A stretch of DNA of 64,000 nucleotides from Forficula auricularia (Eukaryota; Arthropoda; Insecta; Dermaptera; Forficulidae): assembly GCA_024734495.1 (NCBI GenBank), contig JALMQS010000075.1:5936832-6000831 (forward strand). Reading direction: 5' to 3'. Numbering within the stretch: position 1 is the first letter of the stretch; each line of letters starts with the position of its first letter. The notes beneath the pieces were generated by a model. It did no database searches. It had not been told where the DNA came from and saw only the letters and a list, made by a program, of their open reading frames with translations. Shown piece after piece: positions 44,528 to 57,000 of the stretch. The translations under genes were made by a program, and so were the position numbers.

Positions 44528-44655
44528 TTAAGGTGCAATTCCGCTGCGACTGTCCACCGTCGCGGTCGGCAGTTGAAGGTGGGCAATCGACTACTGCTTT
44601 CACATGAAGGAACATATTTCGTTGGAACCACTCTTTAAACGAAATTGCACCTTAA
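44528..44655. mobile_element. TTAA-target MITE, second family
   Basis: Ends TTAAGGTGCAATTCCG and CGAAATTGCACCTTAA; 128 bp including both TTAA copies. Its left TTAA is the right TTAA of the neighbouring element. GC-richer body, non-coding. Confidence 0.8.
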
Positions 44656-44731
44656 GTTACTCCTCTTAAGACAAGCCCGGGTAATGCGTTCTAGGGTTAA
44701 AGAAACAACACTCATTTAATTACCTAATTAG

Positions 44732-46607
44732 TAGAGACCGGATTTTTATGCAGTAAAAACTGCCAAAATATGCAGTTAAAAATTCTGAAATATGCAAGTA
44801 ATATGCAGTATACGTTTAAATATGCAAAAATATGCAGTTAAAGATAGCCAAATAAATTTTTTTATGCACTAAAAAATTAAAATTGAAGACAAAAAGACTA
44901 TATATTTGAAGGAATGCTATTAAAGAAATAAAATGATAAAGTAAGCTATAGACACCAAGTGTCAAATATGTACATTTATTACGAAAAAATTGCCCGAAAT
45001 TCTCATCACATTTACTACGAGTATATTAAAAAATCTTTAAACTCAAAGAAATAATAGGTGCATTTGGATAAAATCAAGATAATAAATTTAATAATGTTTC
45101 AAAAATGTTAACAAAAAAAATACAGGGGGGGGGTAGTTTTATTTAACAGAAAGCGATTTTATGGCTTTTATTTTTTTTATATAACCAACTCTTCCTATTG
45201 ACGTACAAATAATAAACTAATAAAGAAATCATGCAAAATTTAACCGGCTATAATCTGATCTCTACACTAATTTACACACACAAACAACCAATGTCCAAAA
45301 TGAGCTATAGTTCTCGAACGCAAATATAAAAAAAAAATTATAATTAAGAATGGATCTCAAAAATAATTATAATTTGATTACAATGTGAATAATGTATGTT
45401 TACAAGTATTTTTACTTTATCCAATGCAAAGCATGGGGAAAGTATTGTAATCGCACTCGCGGCAAGCGCAACTTCAAAGGGTCCTCAGGTAAAGACTACA
45501 GAACTCATGGACTCAATTAAGGTCACAAATTGAAGTATTCAATTAGATTGAATTTTAGCACGTGACGGTTTTGCCAAAAATTACCTGGGATCTCGTCGAG
45601 AGGCCAAAAAGTGCCATTTTTTTTGGAAGTGCGTGCGGATGGATGGATGTATGTGTTATCGTTTTTTTCGTCTACGAATTTTTCCACACCGTTGCACCGA
45701 TTGAATTGAAATTGAAAACCTACCAGTATTTTAACAAAATGAAGCGCTGATTAGATTTTGGTACATATCGGTCCACAAACATTAGTACTTTATTTCAGTA
45801 CTTTTTTAGTTTTTTCTAATGTAAATATATTGAAAATGACTTAACCAATTTTGATGAAATTTAATATCCTAATTAAGTACCTTGGGGACCACAAAAAAGG
45901 TTTAAGAAAGTTTTTAGTAAAATTATATTTTAAATTACTTTACTCTAGAACATATTAATTTTTCAAATGAATTTGGATAAAGTTTAGCAACGATCCGTTG
46001 CAGTTTATTTTAAATTATCTTCAGAATATTATGTCTACGGTCAATTAAAATTGATTTATATATGCTGAAAAGGAGCGGTCCACATCCACAGACGTAATGA
46101 GGGCGAATTTAAAGGAACTTAAAACCCCCACTTTTATTTTGAAAGAAAAAGATTGCAAACTTTTCAGCATTTTCGATCGTAGAGTATAGTATCTAGTCAA
46201 GTCAAAGTACAACTGAATAATAAGAAAATAAGTGGATTGTTGTTTTTTAGCTATGTTTACATACTTTGTAATCCGTCCAACACTACAGTCTTGTCGTAGC
46301 GGCCTATTTTTGTTTACTTCGAATTTAAATTAGTGCCCCCCTCCCCTGTTTTATTTCTTCTTTTTTTAATTCTTTCTCCGAGAGATACTTTTAAGACATC
46401 TGTATTTGGCGCGAAATATGCAAATTGATGCAATATCCTTCAAATATGCAATTTTATTCAATATTACTCAAATATGCAAAAATATGCAGTATAAAATTTA
46501 ACCCACAGTATTCTAGATCTAGATGAATGATTCGGATAGATAATTGATCTCCTGGATCGTATATGGCTGCAAAGAAAATATGCAATTGCATAGGAATCCT
46601 GTCTCTA
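44732..46607. mobile_element. hAT element, non-autonomous, with ATATGCA subterminal repeats
   Basis: Ends TAGAGACCGGATTTTTATGC and (reverse) TAGAGACAGGATTCCTATGC. Perfect 8-base target duplication CTAATTAG at 44724-44731 and 46608-46615. ATATGCA occurs repeatedly within about 130 bp of the left end and 200 bp of the right end, as subterminal transposase-binding repeats do in hAT elements. A family-C copy (45409-46012) sits inside. No transposase frame. Confidence 0.85.
45409..46012 (-). mobile_element. Family-C element, full-length, reversed
   Basis: From TTTTTACTTTATCC (hairpin ATGC-AAA-GCAT) to CGATCCGTTGCAGTTTATTT. Nearly co-linear with 13047-13658 in reverse. Confidence 0.65.
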
Positions 46608-46629
46608 CTAATTAGAATTCATTATAATT

Positions 46630-48237
46630 CTAACGAAATTTAAAAAACAAAAAAGTGTGCAAAAAGATGTGCAAATAGTAGATCTCTCAACTTAATTATT
46701 CTTGGCGAATTTAACTTGGCTACACACTAGATTTCACTACTTTTTAGAACTTGTCCTGTTTTTTCACAGAATGTTTTGGTTGAGATTTCTCTTCTTTTTG
46801 TAAGCTATGAGGAATCCCCTTGATCCAAAGGGTTAGAATTTTTATTTTTGACTCTTCAGTCCCATTTTGAGTTGTTAGCATTTCTAGCCTTCAGGGGGTC
46901 ACAGAATATGTATACAAAATTTGGTTGAGTTTTGTCCAACGGGCTAGAATTTTCATTTGAAATTGGCTCGAAATGGTTCGTGTAAATAGCGTACAGCGTG
47001 TACGGCCATGCTAATGCTCGAACTTGGGCTGCGCACCCTGTGCGCTTTGATTTTAATATATAACAAATACATATTTTAGATTTGATTTAAAAACAAACAA
47101 ATCAGAATATTTTTCAATACTGTTTATAATAGTAAAGTAAAAATATTTATTTTTAATTAAACAAATGCGTTTCTCTGATTTCCAATCGTTTCGTTTGCAT
47201 CCAATAAATTTTTCAATTTAAATTGAGTAAATATTTTGAAGGAATGAATAAAAAAATAATATTGTGTGTAAAGAAGGAATAAATTTCGGTATTTTTATGT
47301 AAGTCCTCGGCCTCGGCTGGCCTTTAAATCCTTTTCAAATGAAGTGTCCTGGGCATTTTAAAGATTGCACCTCCCATTGCGCCCATAACTCATCACACAC
47401 CCCTCTGCCCATTTCTCTAACCACCTGAGCCGTTCTAAATTATTCCAATCTCCACCGCCGGGCTCAATTCAATAAACTCGAAATGATAACTTTATTTCAA
47501 TATGGTATATGATAAAAATAACTCACACTTGGAATTCTATTTTTAATTAATTTCTCAGCTTGCAAAAATTAATTATTTGGAAAAATAGTTTTTATTTCCT
47601 ATACATAACAAAGAAATGAGAATGTTTCAATAATTAGGAAATAATATAAATTTTGTTTTCATGCATAAATTCGACAATGAAATTTTTAGAAAGTTCCTTG
47701 ATATTGAAAAACGAGTTTTTAAAAAAGGCCTCTCGCTCTCTTTTCTGTCCTTTATTTAATCATGATTAATATCTTTTACTTTAATTTATATCTATATAAT
47801 TTTTTTAACAAAATCTGTTTACCAAATTTAAAATTACATAGACTCATTGAACGATTTACACTGTACTTGTTTTACAGAGTTTCGCTTTAGCACGATTTTT
47901 AAATATGACCCCCTATCCCCAGATTTACACGGTTTCAGTTTGCACGGTGCATATGGCTATATTTCGACTGTTTACGCTGTGGAGTCATGCACTCATACCA
48001 TACATTTAATGATAGAAAAATTTCACCAGGGTTTTTAGGGGTTTTTTAGGGGCTTAAAATTGTTATTTAATTCTAACTTGATCAGTCAATTTGAAATATA
48101 TAGAAGTTTTTTTTATTTTGAGTTTTATTTATTTATTTTTTATAAGATTTCGTTTTCTCTTATTAGTTGTATGTAAAAATGGTTTTTAAATTCAATAAAA
48201 GAAGAAACTTGATTTTTCGTGGTTTTATATTCTTTTT
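46630..48237. other. AT-rich DNA with family-D remnant
   Basis: At 46855-46985 GTATACAAAATTTGGTTGAG and neighbours match family D in reverse. A GC-richer patch at 47300-47470 is open in places on the minus strand but shows no domain. No gene is supported. Confidence 0.35.
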
Positions 48238-48890
48238 AACGAACTTTGAAAAAAGGAGGAGGTTATCAATTCAACGGAATGTCTGTTTTTTTTTGTTTGA
48301 ACATTTACTATATTTCTCTTTACCATATCGACCGATTTCGATGATTTTTTTGCATTGGGTTCAGTATAGCTGCTGATTAGTCCCGTATAAATTTCATTGG
48401 TATTGGACCTTTTTGTTATGTATGTTCACGCATAACTTCTTTGTTTATGGACCGATTTTGACGATTCTTTTTTTATTGGAAAGGGGGTACCTTAGGGATG
48501 GAACCATATTAATTTGGTCAAGTTCTGATGATATGATCAATGACAAAATAACGGAAATCTCTAATTCTAATGTGCAAATAATCGAAATTATAATAAATAA
48601 AATCACTTATAAAAAAACAAAAACAATCTTAAAACATTCATCTAAAACCTGTGAACGTTTCGAGATAATTTTTCTATTTATCAATTGAATTTTATTATCA
48701 ATTTTTGATTCCTTCGCCCGAATCTTTCTCTTACGAGATGCATGCAAGGTATTATAAGTCACTATTCTTAACATCACTAAAAAAACAAAAATAAAAATAA
48801 TTTTTAGAAAAAAAACCGACTTCAAAAAATTAAATGCAACAACTAAAATAATAAGAACGCAAAAATAAAATAAAATGCACTAAAATCCCA
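48238..48890 (+). mobile_element. Family-E repeat
   Basis: Begins GAACTTTGAAAAAAGGAGGA and runs to AACCGACTTCAAAAAATTAA and beyond; interior as in the 31 kb copy. Non-coding; the frames over it are chance. Confidence 0.65.
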
Positions 48891-49169
48891 ATATTTTTAC
48901 ATATTAGGCAATCTAACATTGGAATATATGTAAAAATAAAAATTGTTATTATTATTAAATGCAAAGTTATAATATCTGCAACAATTCAGGCTTCGAAGGC
49001 ATGTTTCGGAATTATTTTCGACCATTCAATGTAAAATTAAAAAATTGTCGAATGAAGTTTCGGCTTTTGATTTTGAAGATGTCTTCAAGTAATAATAGAA
49101 TATAATTAATTGACTATATCTATTATCATTTGAAGACTTTAGATATTTAGTAAAATTAAAACGCTTATG

Positions 49170-49325
49170 CTTTTGATGGTCCATCCAACATCGTCTGGGA
49201 CGACCCCTCCTCCGTTTCTCCGGTGGTTTCCATTGTAGAACCCTATTTGGAATTCTTTCCTCATCCATTCTAGAGTACACGTGTGCCCATACCAATCCAG
49301 TTGTTTCCTTTGCACCTCGTCCATA
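49170..49325 (-). pseudogene. RTE-type LINE reverse-transcriptase C-terminal fragment
   Basis: Two minus-strand frames overlap: one gives RKQLDWYGH and, after a shift, the other gives SRMDEERIPNRVLQWKPP and EKRRRGRPRRCWMD. The pattern 'L.WYGH..RM...R.P..VL.W.P..KR.RGRP...W.D' is a hallmark of RTE-type LINE C termini. One frameshift, truncated on both sides. Confidence 0.75.
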
Positions 49326-49439
49326 GTTAAAATTGTTTAATATACCATATGAAAAGAAACGATGATTCTTGAAATGAAATTCTACTGTTGCTTACTGATT
49401 TCTTTCATATCAAAAATTGTTTGCTTGAGTTGTTTACCA

Positions 49440-49848
49440 TAAAAGAAATTAGTATTTTTGATTTTAAATCGATTCTTCCAGGATTTCAATAGAGTTGCCA
49501 TTAATAGTCAAAACATCAAAAATGGAATGCAATAAGGTTATTCCTCTAGAATTAGATAAGAATCGATCGTTATTTTTGATTTTAAGTCGAGTACTCCAAG
49601 TCTTCAGCAATGGTTACCAATAATACTAGAAACGTCCAAAATCCAATGTAGAATTGTTATTCCTCAAGTATTAGATGAGAATCAATCGCTATTTTTGATT
49701 TTAACTCGATTCCTCAATGTTTTCATCAGTGGTTACCAATAATAATCGAAACGTCAAAAATCCAATGTAGAATGGTTATTCCTCAAGTAATAGAAGAGAA
49801 TCAATCGCTATTTTTGATTTTACTTAATTCCTCCATGTCATTTTTACT
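49440..49848 (+). repeat. 119-bp satellite units, short array
   Basis: About three and a half units in the same orientation as the main array (TTATTCCTC at about 49539, 49658 and 49777, 119 apart). It runs directly into the family-D end at 49853. Confidence 0.8.
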
Positions 49849-49852
49849 TTAC

Positions 49853-50583
49853 CATACAGGGTATGGTCAAGTATTGTAATTGTGCATGAAAAAAGTGGTT
49901 TATTCCTTCTTTTTTTCGAAATATCTCAAAAACGGCTGAAACTATTTTGATCAAAAAAATTGAGCGAAACCATGGCATTTCGCTCTACAAAAAAGCTCTA
50001 ATAAGTGAACATCGAAAAAATTATATTTTTCGAGATAATAATTGTTTTGTCAAAATGTTTGTTAGTTAGTCTGTCTGTCCGGTTGTCTGGTTGTCCTTTA
50101 GTCTGTATGTGCGTTACCAAATTTTTGTGGACGTACTAGCTCAAAAACTAGTTTGAATATCGAAACCAAATTTCACACATAGTTTTGGTTCATTGAGATT
50201 AAGAGCTGATTAGATTTTGGTGCATATTGACACAAAATTAAGGGGTGGATGGGGGTTTAAAAATTAAAAATCTAGGTCATTTGAGCAAACTCAGCCACAC
50301 ATGTTTACATAATCAGTGGGACCCCAGAAGTCTAAAATTGCAAAAACTAACCGCCCAAAATGGGGGGGGGGGGTGTAGGGTCAAAAAACGAAAATCTAGG
50401 CTCTTGTACCAAACTCAACCAAATATTGTATACATAATCAGTCGGCCCTCAGGAGTCTAAAAATGCAAAAACTAACCCCCCTCCCCTACATGATTATAAA
50501 TAATTTTATTAAATATAAATGAGGGGGCCAGGTTGTATGGTAAAGTCGACTGGATGGCCACATCAGAACACGTCAGCTTATTT
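49853..50583 (+). mobile_element. Family-D repeat
   Basis: Starts TTTTACTTTACCATACAGGG (hairpin CCATAC-AGG-GTATGG), followed by AAGTATTGTAATTG. Contains CTGTCTGTCCGG, CGTTACCAAATTTTTGTGG, and near the end GTCGACTGGATGGCCACATC. A reverse copy lies at 59498-60192 in the UBX-gene intron. Non-coding; the open frame at 50245-50460 has no motif. Confidence 0.7.
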
Positions 50584-50957
50584 CTTCCTGTCTCCTCTTT
50601 CAAGAGGAAATTGATAAGTTTGATATAAAAAATAAATAAGAAAAAAAATGAATAGGTAAACAAATGATTAAATCAAAATCTACAAAATTGTGTATGTATG
50701 TATATTGTATATAATATGCTTAGTTATTAAATATCCAAAATTATTAAATTTAAATTTCATCAAATATAGACAAAAAATATATATAAATAAAAGATAGCAT
50801 TAGCTAAGTATAAATGGAAGAACTAAAATATCATATTTTTTAGAAAATTGAAATTTTTGAGTAATATAATTTAGGGATAATGAAAATAAAAGGTCGTACA
50901 TAAAAAGGTATTGGATATATTATTTATAATTAGAAAAGATTTTAAAGAGGGAATGGA

Positions 50958-51071
50958 TTAAAAGGAAGGGCCTTTTTTCTGGAGAACGAGAACACAATCA
51001 GTGGACACCTCTAAGCTCTTAAGAGGAAGATCCACATCCGGAAGCTCGACCCGGGAAATCGTCTCGAGAAT
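50958..51071 (-). CDS. UBX gene terminal exon
   Basis: 37 codons and TAA. Acceptor TTTTTAATTTCAG. Encodes ILETISRVELPDVDLPLKSL, then EVSTDCVLVLQKKGPSF. The loop between the last strands carries a short acidic stretch (LPDVD) where p97-binding UBX proteins often have a proline turn; the classical FPR motif is not evident. Confidence 0.82.
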   Translation of the reverse strand: MLETISRVELPDVDLPLKSLEVSTDCVLVLQKKGPSF

Positions 51072-54000
51072 CTGAAATTAAAAACATGAAATTTTATTTT
51101 ATTAAAAGTCGTACGTCCTGCTAAATGAACCTTATGCTATTGATATCAAAAGTCTTGAGTTAAATTATAATAATAATAATTATTAGAGTGAAAGGAAAAA
51201 TATTTTACAGGCTATAAACTTTGGGGCTGAATAATTTGCAAATATTTTCTCTCTTCTCTCATTGATTTTTCAAATGTATCAATATTGATTTTTTCGATTC
51301 ACGGTTTCAATTAATCTTTCAAGATAAATTTGTAAAGCAAAGCTGTGTCACAATCATGATTTCGATTAATTTATCTCTTAAACTTTTTAATCAATTTTTC
51401 TTAATTTCTCAAAACATTTTTTTTTCAATTTTTCTCCAGCTATTACAAATTGTATGAATTTAAAATGTATCAATATTGATGTGATATGCCTTACGATCGT
51501 ATGTCAATCCCCGATCATCCGCCGATCATCAGAGACTCATCGCTTAAGTATAATTATTATAATCAGGTCAAACTTTGCAAATTCAGCAATTACGCAAGCC
51601 TAATGCTTCTGCGTTGACTATGAAACATGTCGACAAGGTATATCACAACACCATTGCCCGTTGATAAACTATAGAACTGATTTTTTTTAACTAAAAATAA
51701 AAAACGTGATTCATGATTTTTTTGCGTTTCATATATCCCTGGTCCATCGTAGAACCGTCTCCACCCTCTCCCTTTTTAAAGATATTATTATTTGCTATTA
51801 AGTGAATATCGATGAGGAAGTCCAAAAAAGAAGAAGATAATTTACACTATCTTTTTATTCATAAAACCGACGTTTCGGAGGCTATTCTCCTCAGGGTTTT
51901 GAAAAGTCAGTGAAGGAAATCCAATGCGACATTCCCCTCTGTCTCCTCTTTCAGTGGCAGTAACAATAATATATTGTATTTCATTCTCAGCAGAATTATA
52001 ATATAGCCTCGTCGATATCCACTTAATTCACTTATCAGTCCGTCTCCAAAAATTACTCCAATCCTATTATCTGTTCTGACAAAATAAAATCAATAATCCC
52101 CCTAAAACCTCATTTGCTCAAAATATACGATTTCCTAACATTAGAAACCCCTTCGGAATTGAATCAAATGCTAATAAAATAAAAAAAATGCATTTGCCAA
52201 TTCGTTTATCTCTATGACTTCTAGAGAATGGAACTCTCTTCTTTCAAGACCCGCATTCACAGAAACTTTCAACTCCGATTCAATCACTGAAATTTCTTCT
52301 CCTTTCCACAATACAGTTCACCTTAGAATTGCCAACTATATAGAATTCAGGGAAGTAGGTATAAAAAAAAGGAAAATTGAAAAAAATTTTTAGCAGGCAA
52401 AAAATAACTGATAAAGTAAACAACGCAATATCACATAAAGAGCTTTGAGAAAGCAAAGAATATTAAATTAATTTTTTTTTTAATCAAAAACTTTCAAAAT
52501 TTGGGGCCAGATTCAGGGAGGGTTGACAGGCCTACTCCACCTTGAACTACATATTATGTTACATCTTTTTTGAACACTATCATAAAATAAATGCTGAACC
52601 CCACTGAAAAAAAGTATAGATGTTTGCTTTATATAAATATAATATATATGACTTAAAAAAATTAATTAAATACCTTATATTTGCATGATTTATCTCCAAA
52701 AGCAGAATCAAGAATTTTATAAAGGGCATGGGCTGATTCTCTTGCCGAGATGTCAACTATGAAAATTTTTTCACCTAGAAAATTATTATATTTATTCATA
52801 CTTAGTTATTTAAGAAATCGAAGAATTAAAGATATAAAAAGAGAATAATAATGTACTCAAAAAATTATAATTTAATCTTTCTCGAATTTTATCTAAATAT
52901 CTACTTTGAATTAATGAGATGAACAAATTAAAAAATTAAAAAAAAAAATGGCAATTAATAAATAACTGAACATCGGCCTGGTAATAATTTTTTAGAAAAT
53001 AGTTTAGAAAACCCTGACCAAGTTATTCTTGGTAGTTGTTTGAAATGTTTATTTTTATTTCAATAGGACTCATGATGCCTTCAGTTAAACTCAGGTGCTA
53101 AACTTGCTATTCAGGCATTTGGCTTAACCCTTGAGAAGAAACGTTACGACATATAAGTGTATGTAGAGCTAAAGTTTAGCCGTCTGTCAGGATAGCTAGT
53201 TAGAACTTGGGTTTTAACAGTTAGTAGCACTTGTGACATGAAACTATTAACTTGATATTCCTTTGTCATTTCATTATAAACTCTTCCCTAAAAACAAACC
53301 ACCCTTGGGAAAAAATTTCCCCCAAAAAAAATTACAATGAAGAGTATCCTCTCCATTGAAATTGCAGACGCTCGGAATCGAGTATGGTACTTGAAGAAGA
53401 AACAATTAATAAATCTAGGCATATAGCAATGCAAAAATTAATTAATTAATCATATTTATATGCTGGAACAGATGACGAATAGATACAATTTAGATTTTTT
53501 TTTGTTCATTTTGTAACCAAAATAAATTTGGCGCTGTTATGTTCCGGGAGCCTAGTGTCTCGAGAAAGACTTTGAGCTCTCGAGTCGAAAGGAAGAGAGT
53601 AATGAAGACGTGGAGGTTTTACAAACATGCAGCATGGCAAGATGTACAAGTGAAGAAAAAGTGCTCTGTACTCTGTTTTTTATCGTTTATCGTTGGCTTA
53701 TTATTTATCGTTTATCGTTTAGTGTGATCAAGTGTCGATGTTGTTGTGAAGTAGTCAACAAGAGAATCAAGAATAATTCTTTGTATATCTTACATTTTAA
53801 ATATCAATAAAACATTTTATTTTATTTATTTTTGACATCAAGAGCAAATTGATCATTGCTGAATTTTGCAAACAGTACAATTTCTTGAGGTAGTTCTTTC
53901 ACAAATGCAAAAATTCAAGAAGTCTTCGAAACTTGGAATATAAGTCATTAAAAGCATAATAAACTCACTGTTAAAATTTGAAGACAATTTACCTCACCAA

Positions 54001-57000
54001 AGATGAAATAATTGCAATTAAAAATGAAATTTTTTACATATGGTAGATTGGGAAAGGGTGGGAAAATGATCATTTTTTATTTTTTTTTCAACGAAGGACG
54101 TTTACCATCTTGATGAAAAACTAATATTTGTTAGAATAATATATTCGGAGTAACTTAAAAAAAAAATGAAATTATTTTACCTCGTAGTTTTGATAAAAAA
54201 TAAAAAAAAAACATATTTGGGCGATTATTTTTTAGTAGGGGGATTAAAGATCAATGGCTTGGAAACAATCCATACATAAAGAGGATATAGCAGTGTGAGT
54301 GGTACAGTCACGTTAAAAAACATAACCTAAAATTTTAGTTTCGTTCATATGTATAGAGTGGTTTCGAGGCTAAAAACTTTTTGTGTGGTTTGTCGCGAAA
54401 GAACTACCTTAATCGAGGGGCCATTAAACACATATTTCCTAAATTTTTATTTTAATAATCTGAATCTGTAATTATTTCTAAATTGGATTTTTCTCACTAA
54501 TTAAATTTATTTTACAAACTGATGACGACACATCGTTGCCCGAAACGTGACAATTAAAAAGATAATATTTAAAAAAATTGATATTATTATGTAAAAATTG
54601 ATTACCCCCCCCCACCTATAGCATGAGAAAATTTACCACTGTTTTGACTCTATAATTTAAAAATTTTAATTTATTTTAACAAATTGATAATTAAAATAAT
54701 GATAAATTATTTTTTTATCTCGTAAAAAACAGGTTAATGAGGCTTATAGAGAGAAATAGAGAGAAACAAAGAGGTTGTCCTCTGCTTGTCAAAAATAAAA
54801 AAATTTTAGCTTCATGTGAATTTATAACCTGCATGGACCCAAAAGTATCAGAATGAAAGTAATAACTGAAGTAATTGACTGAAGATGGCCAAATAAAATT
54901 CAGGCCGAAACGTCATATTAAAGGTGTTTTATTGAACCCAGTGATTCCACCTTTGGCTGATACCTCCTCCTTCATCTAGTACAGTTTCATCACAGCCACG
55001 AACTCTAACAAAATAAATAATATATGTAGGTACATATACCGGGTGGTGACTTGGCCGACGCAGCATAGCGATTACAATGTTAATTTTTGAATGTGCATTT
55101 ATTTGCTCCCCTAATAATTTTAGAGTTAAAGTTCTTATAGGTTTTTTGTAGAGAAAAAAATACTGAATCCGAACATATTTTAATTTTCAAATTTTGAAAT
55201 TTCAAAACCGTAATAATCAACATTATAAATAATTGTATTTTTACAAAAATCACTGAGGCCATGGAATTATTAAAACAAACAAGGCATTTTCATTTGTTGT
55301 TTCTAAGTGACGTTTGTTATATTTGAACTTTTTAAAATAAGTTCTTATTAGAATTTATTGATTACCATAATGAGAAACTCGTTAAATTTGAATGGGCTGA
55401 GTTTTGTATTCGTCATTGATAAATAAAAATAGTAGATTCACGTAGACGAAGTTTAGAACGAGCTTTTAAATTTTCACAAGAATAATCAACGAAATTATAA
55501 GTAATATTTTTAAACGTAATTAAAACAATAAAATTAGTAAGGTAATCAGAATTTAATTCTAATTAAGTTTATTATTTAATTTCTTAATTAAGGATATTCC
55601 GTTACTGCAGCCAAAACATTGAAGGTGTTCTCATTTTCCTCGTTTTCACGTAAATTCTGTGCATCTTTATTACACTTACAATTATTTAGTACAGTGCCTG
55701 TAGTTTCAAATTTTTGAACTATTCTGTCAACCGTTGTACCAGCTGGAATTGGCCGATTCGGATATTTAACGCTAAACAAGGAACTCACTTGCCGAGCACT
55801 ATTTCCAGCATAAAAATACTTAATTATTTCAACTTTTTCTTGTAATGAATACATTGTAATAAGAACTGACTTTAAAAAGTTAAGTTTTGTTTTATAATCA
55901 TAGATTTGTTCACCAATATGAATCCATTTTGAGACTAGTATAAACAATAAAACTTAAACAATCGACAACAATAAAAGTTTTGAATTTAAATTTTTTAAAT
56001 AAATATCTACATTTTTAAAATCGTTTTTTTGGACTTTTAAATTATGAATTAGACAAAATCTGATGTAATTATCTTTTAGAATTTTGATTCTGCTCAGTTT
56101 TTTGTATTCTAATTATGCTCTAAAATAATCACTAAAGACATCACTATTAAACGTCAAATAGAAACAACAAATGAAAATGCCTTGTTTGTTTTAATAATTC
56201 CATGGCCTCAGTGATTTTTGTAAAAATACAATTATTTATAATGTTGATTATTACGGTTTTGAAATTTCAAAATTTGAAAATTAAAATATGTTCGGATTCA
56301 GTATTTTTTCTCTACAAAAAACCTATAAGAACTTTAACTCTAAAATAATTAGGGGAGCAAATAAATGCACATTCAAAAATTAACATTGTAATCGCTATGC
56401 TTCGTCGGCCATCAAGCAGAGAACAGCCTCTTTGTTTCTCTCTATGAATCAACAACTCTGCTACTCTCGGCAAAATAAAAACTTTTCAATTAATGGGCTT
56501 ATATTACCACCTCCTACTCTATTATGAGATGACTGAGAAATATATGTAGATGGATTTTTTTTTGTATTAAATGAATAGAAAAAGAGACAGAAGAAAGATC
56601 TACTGCGAAATGTGTTTCTGCAGCCAACTGCATGCCTTTGATCCTTTGATCTCATTTATTGCTATGGAATTCTTTTCAGCTGCAAGTACGAGAACAAAAC
56701 GTAAGAAAAATGGTAAATACCCTCATGATCCGTGCAGATATTTAATAATGTGCTAATAAAATTTGATGGATGGAACTTTTTCTTACCTCCGAATGAACGA
56801 ATTTTCAGCCGGATACTGTCCTCCTTTTTACTTGAGCTGTGTTTCAATATTTGTACGGGAGGACCATCTTTGGTTGGCTGGTAAAAGAAGAATCAATCAT
56901 TTTCAGCTTAGAAGTGTCGGATTAGAAGATAGACGTTAGGACGTTAGCTATGATTTAGAGAGGCTCCTTAAAGAGGTTTCGGACAATATAAAAATGAAAC

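Larger units (their letters stand above)
43694..44531. mobile_element. TTAA-target DNA element, copy 2, with an insertion
   Basis: Same family as 15711-16411: ends TTAAGGTAGTTGTTTC and GAAACAACTACCTTAA, body clearly homologous. Longer because of a 139-bp insertion at 44168-44306. Confidence 0.8.

Noticed and set aside
53539..53810. Coding gene at 53.5-53.8 kb
   Set aside because: The frames contain tandem CGTTTATCGTTTA repeats and no recognisable domain; an LTR-like segment is more plausible.
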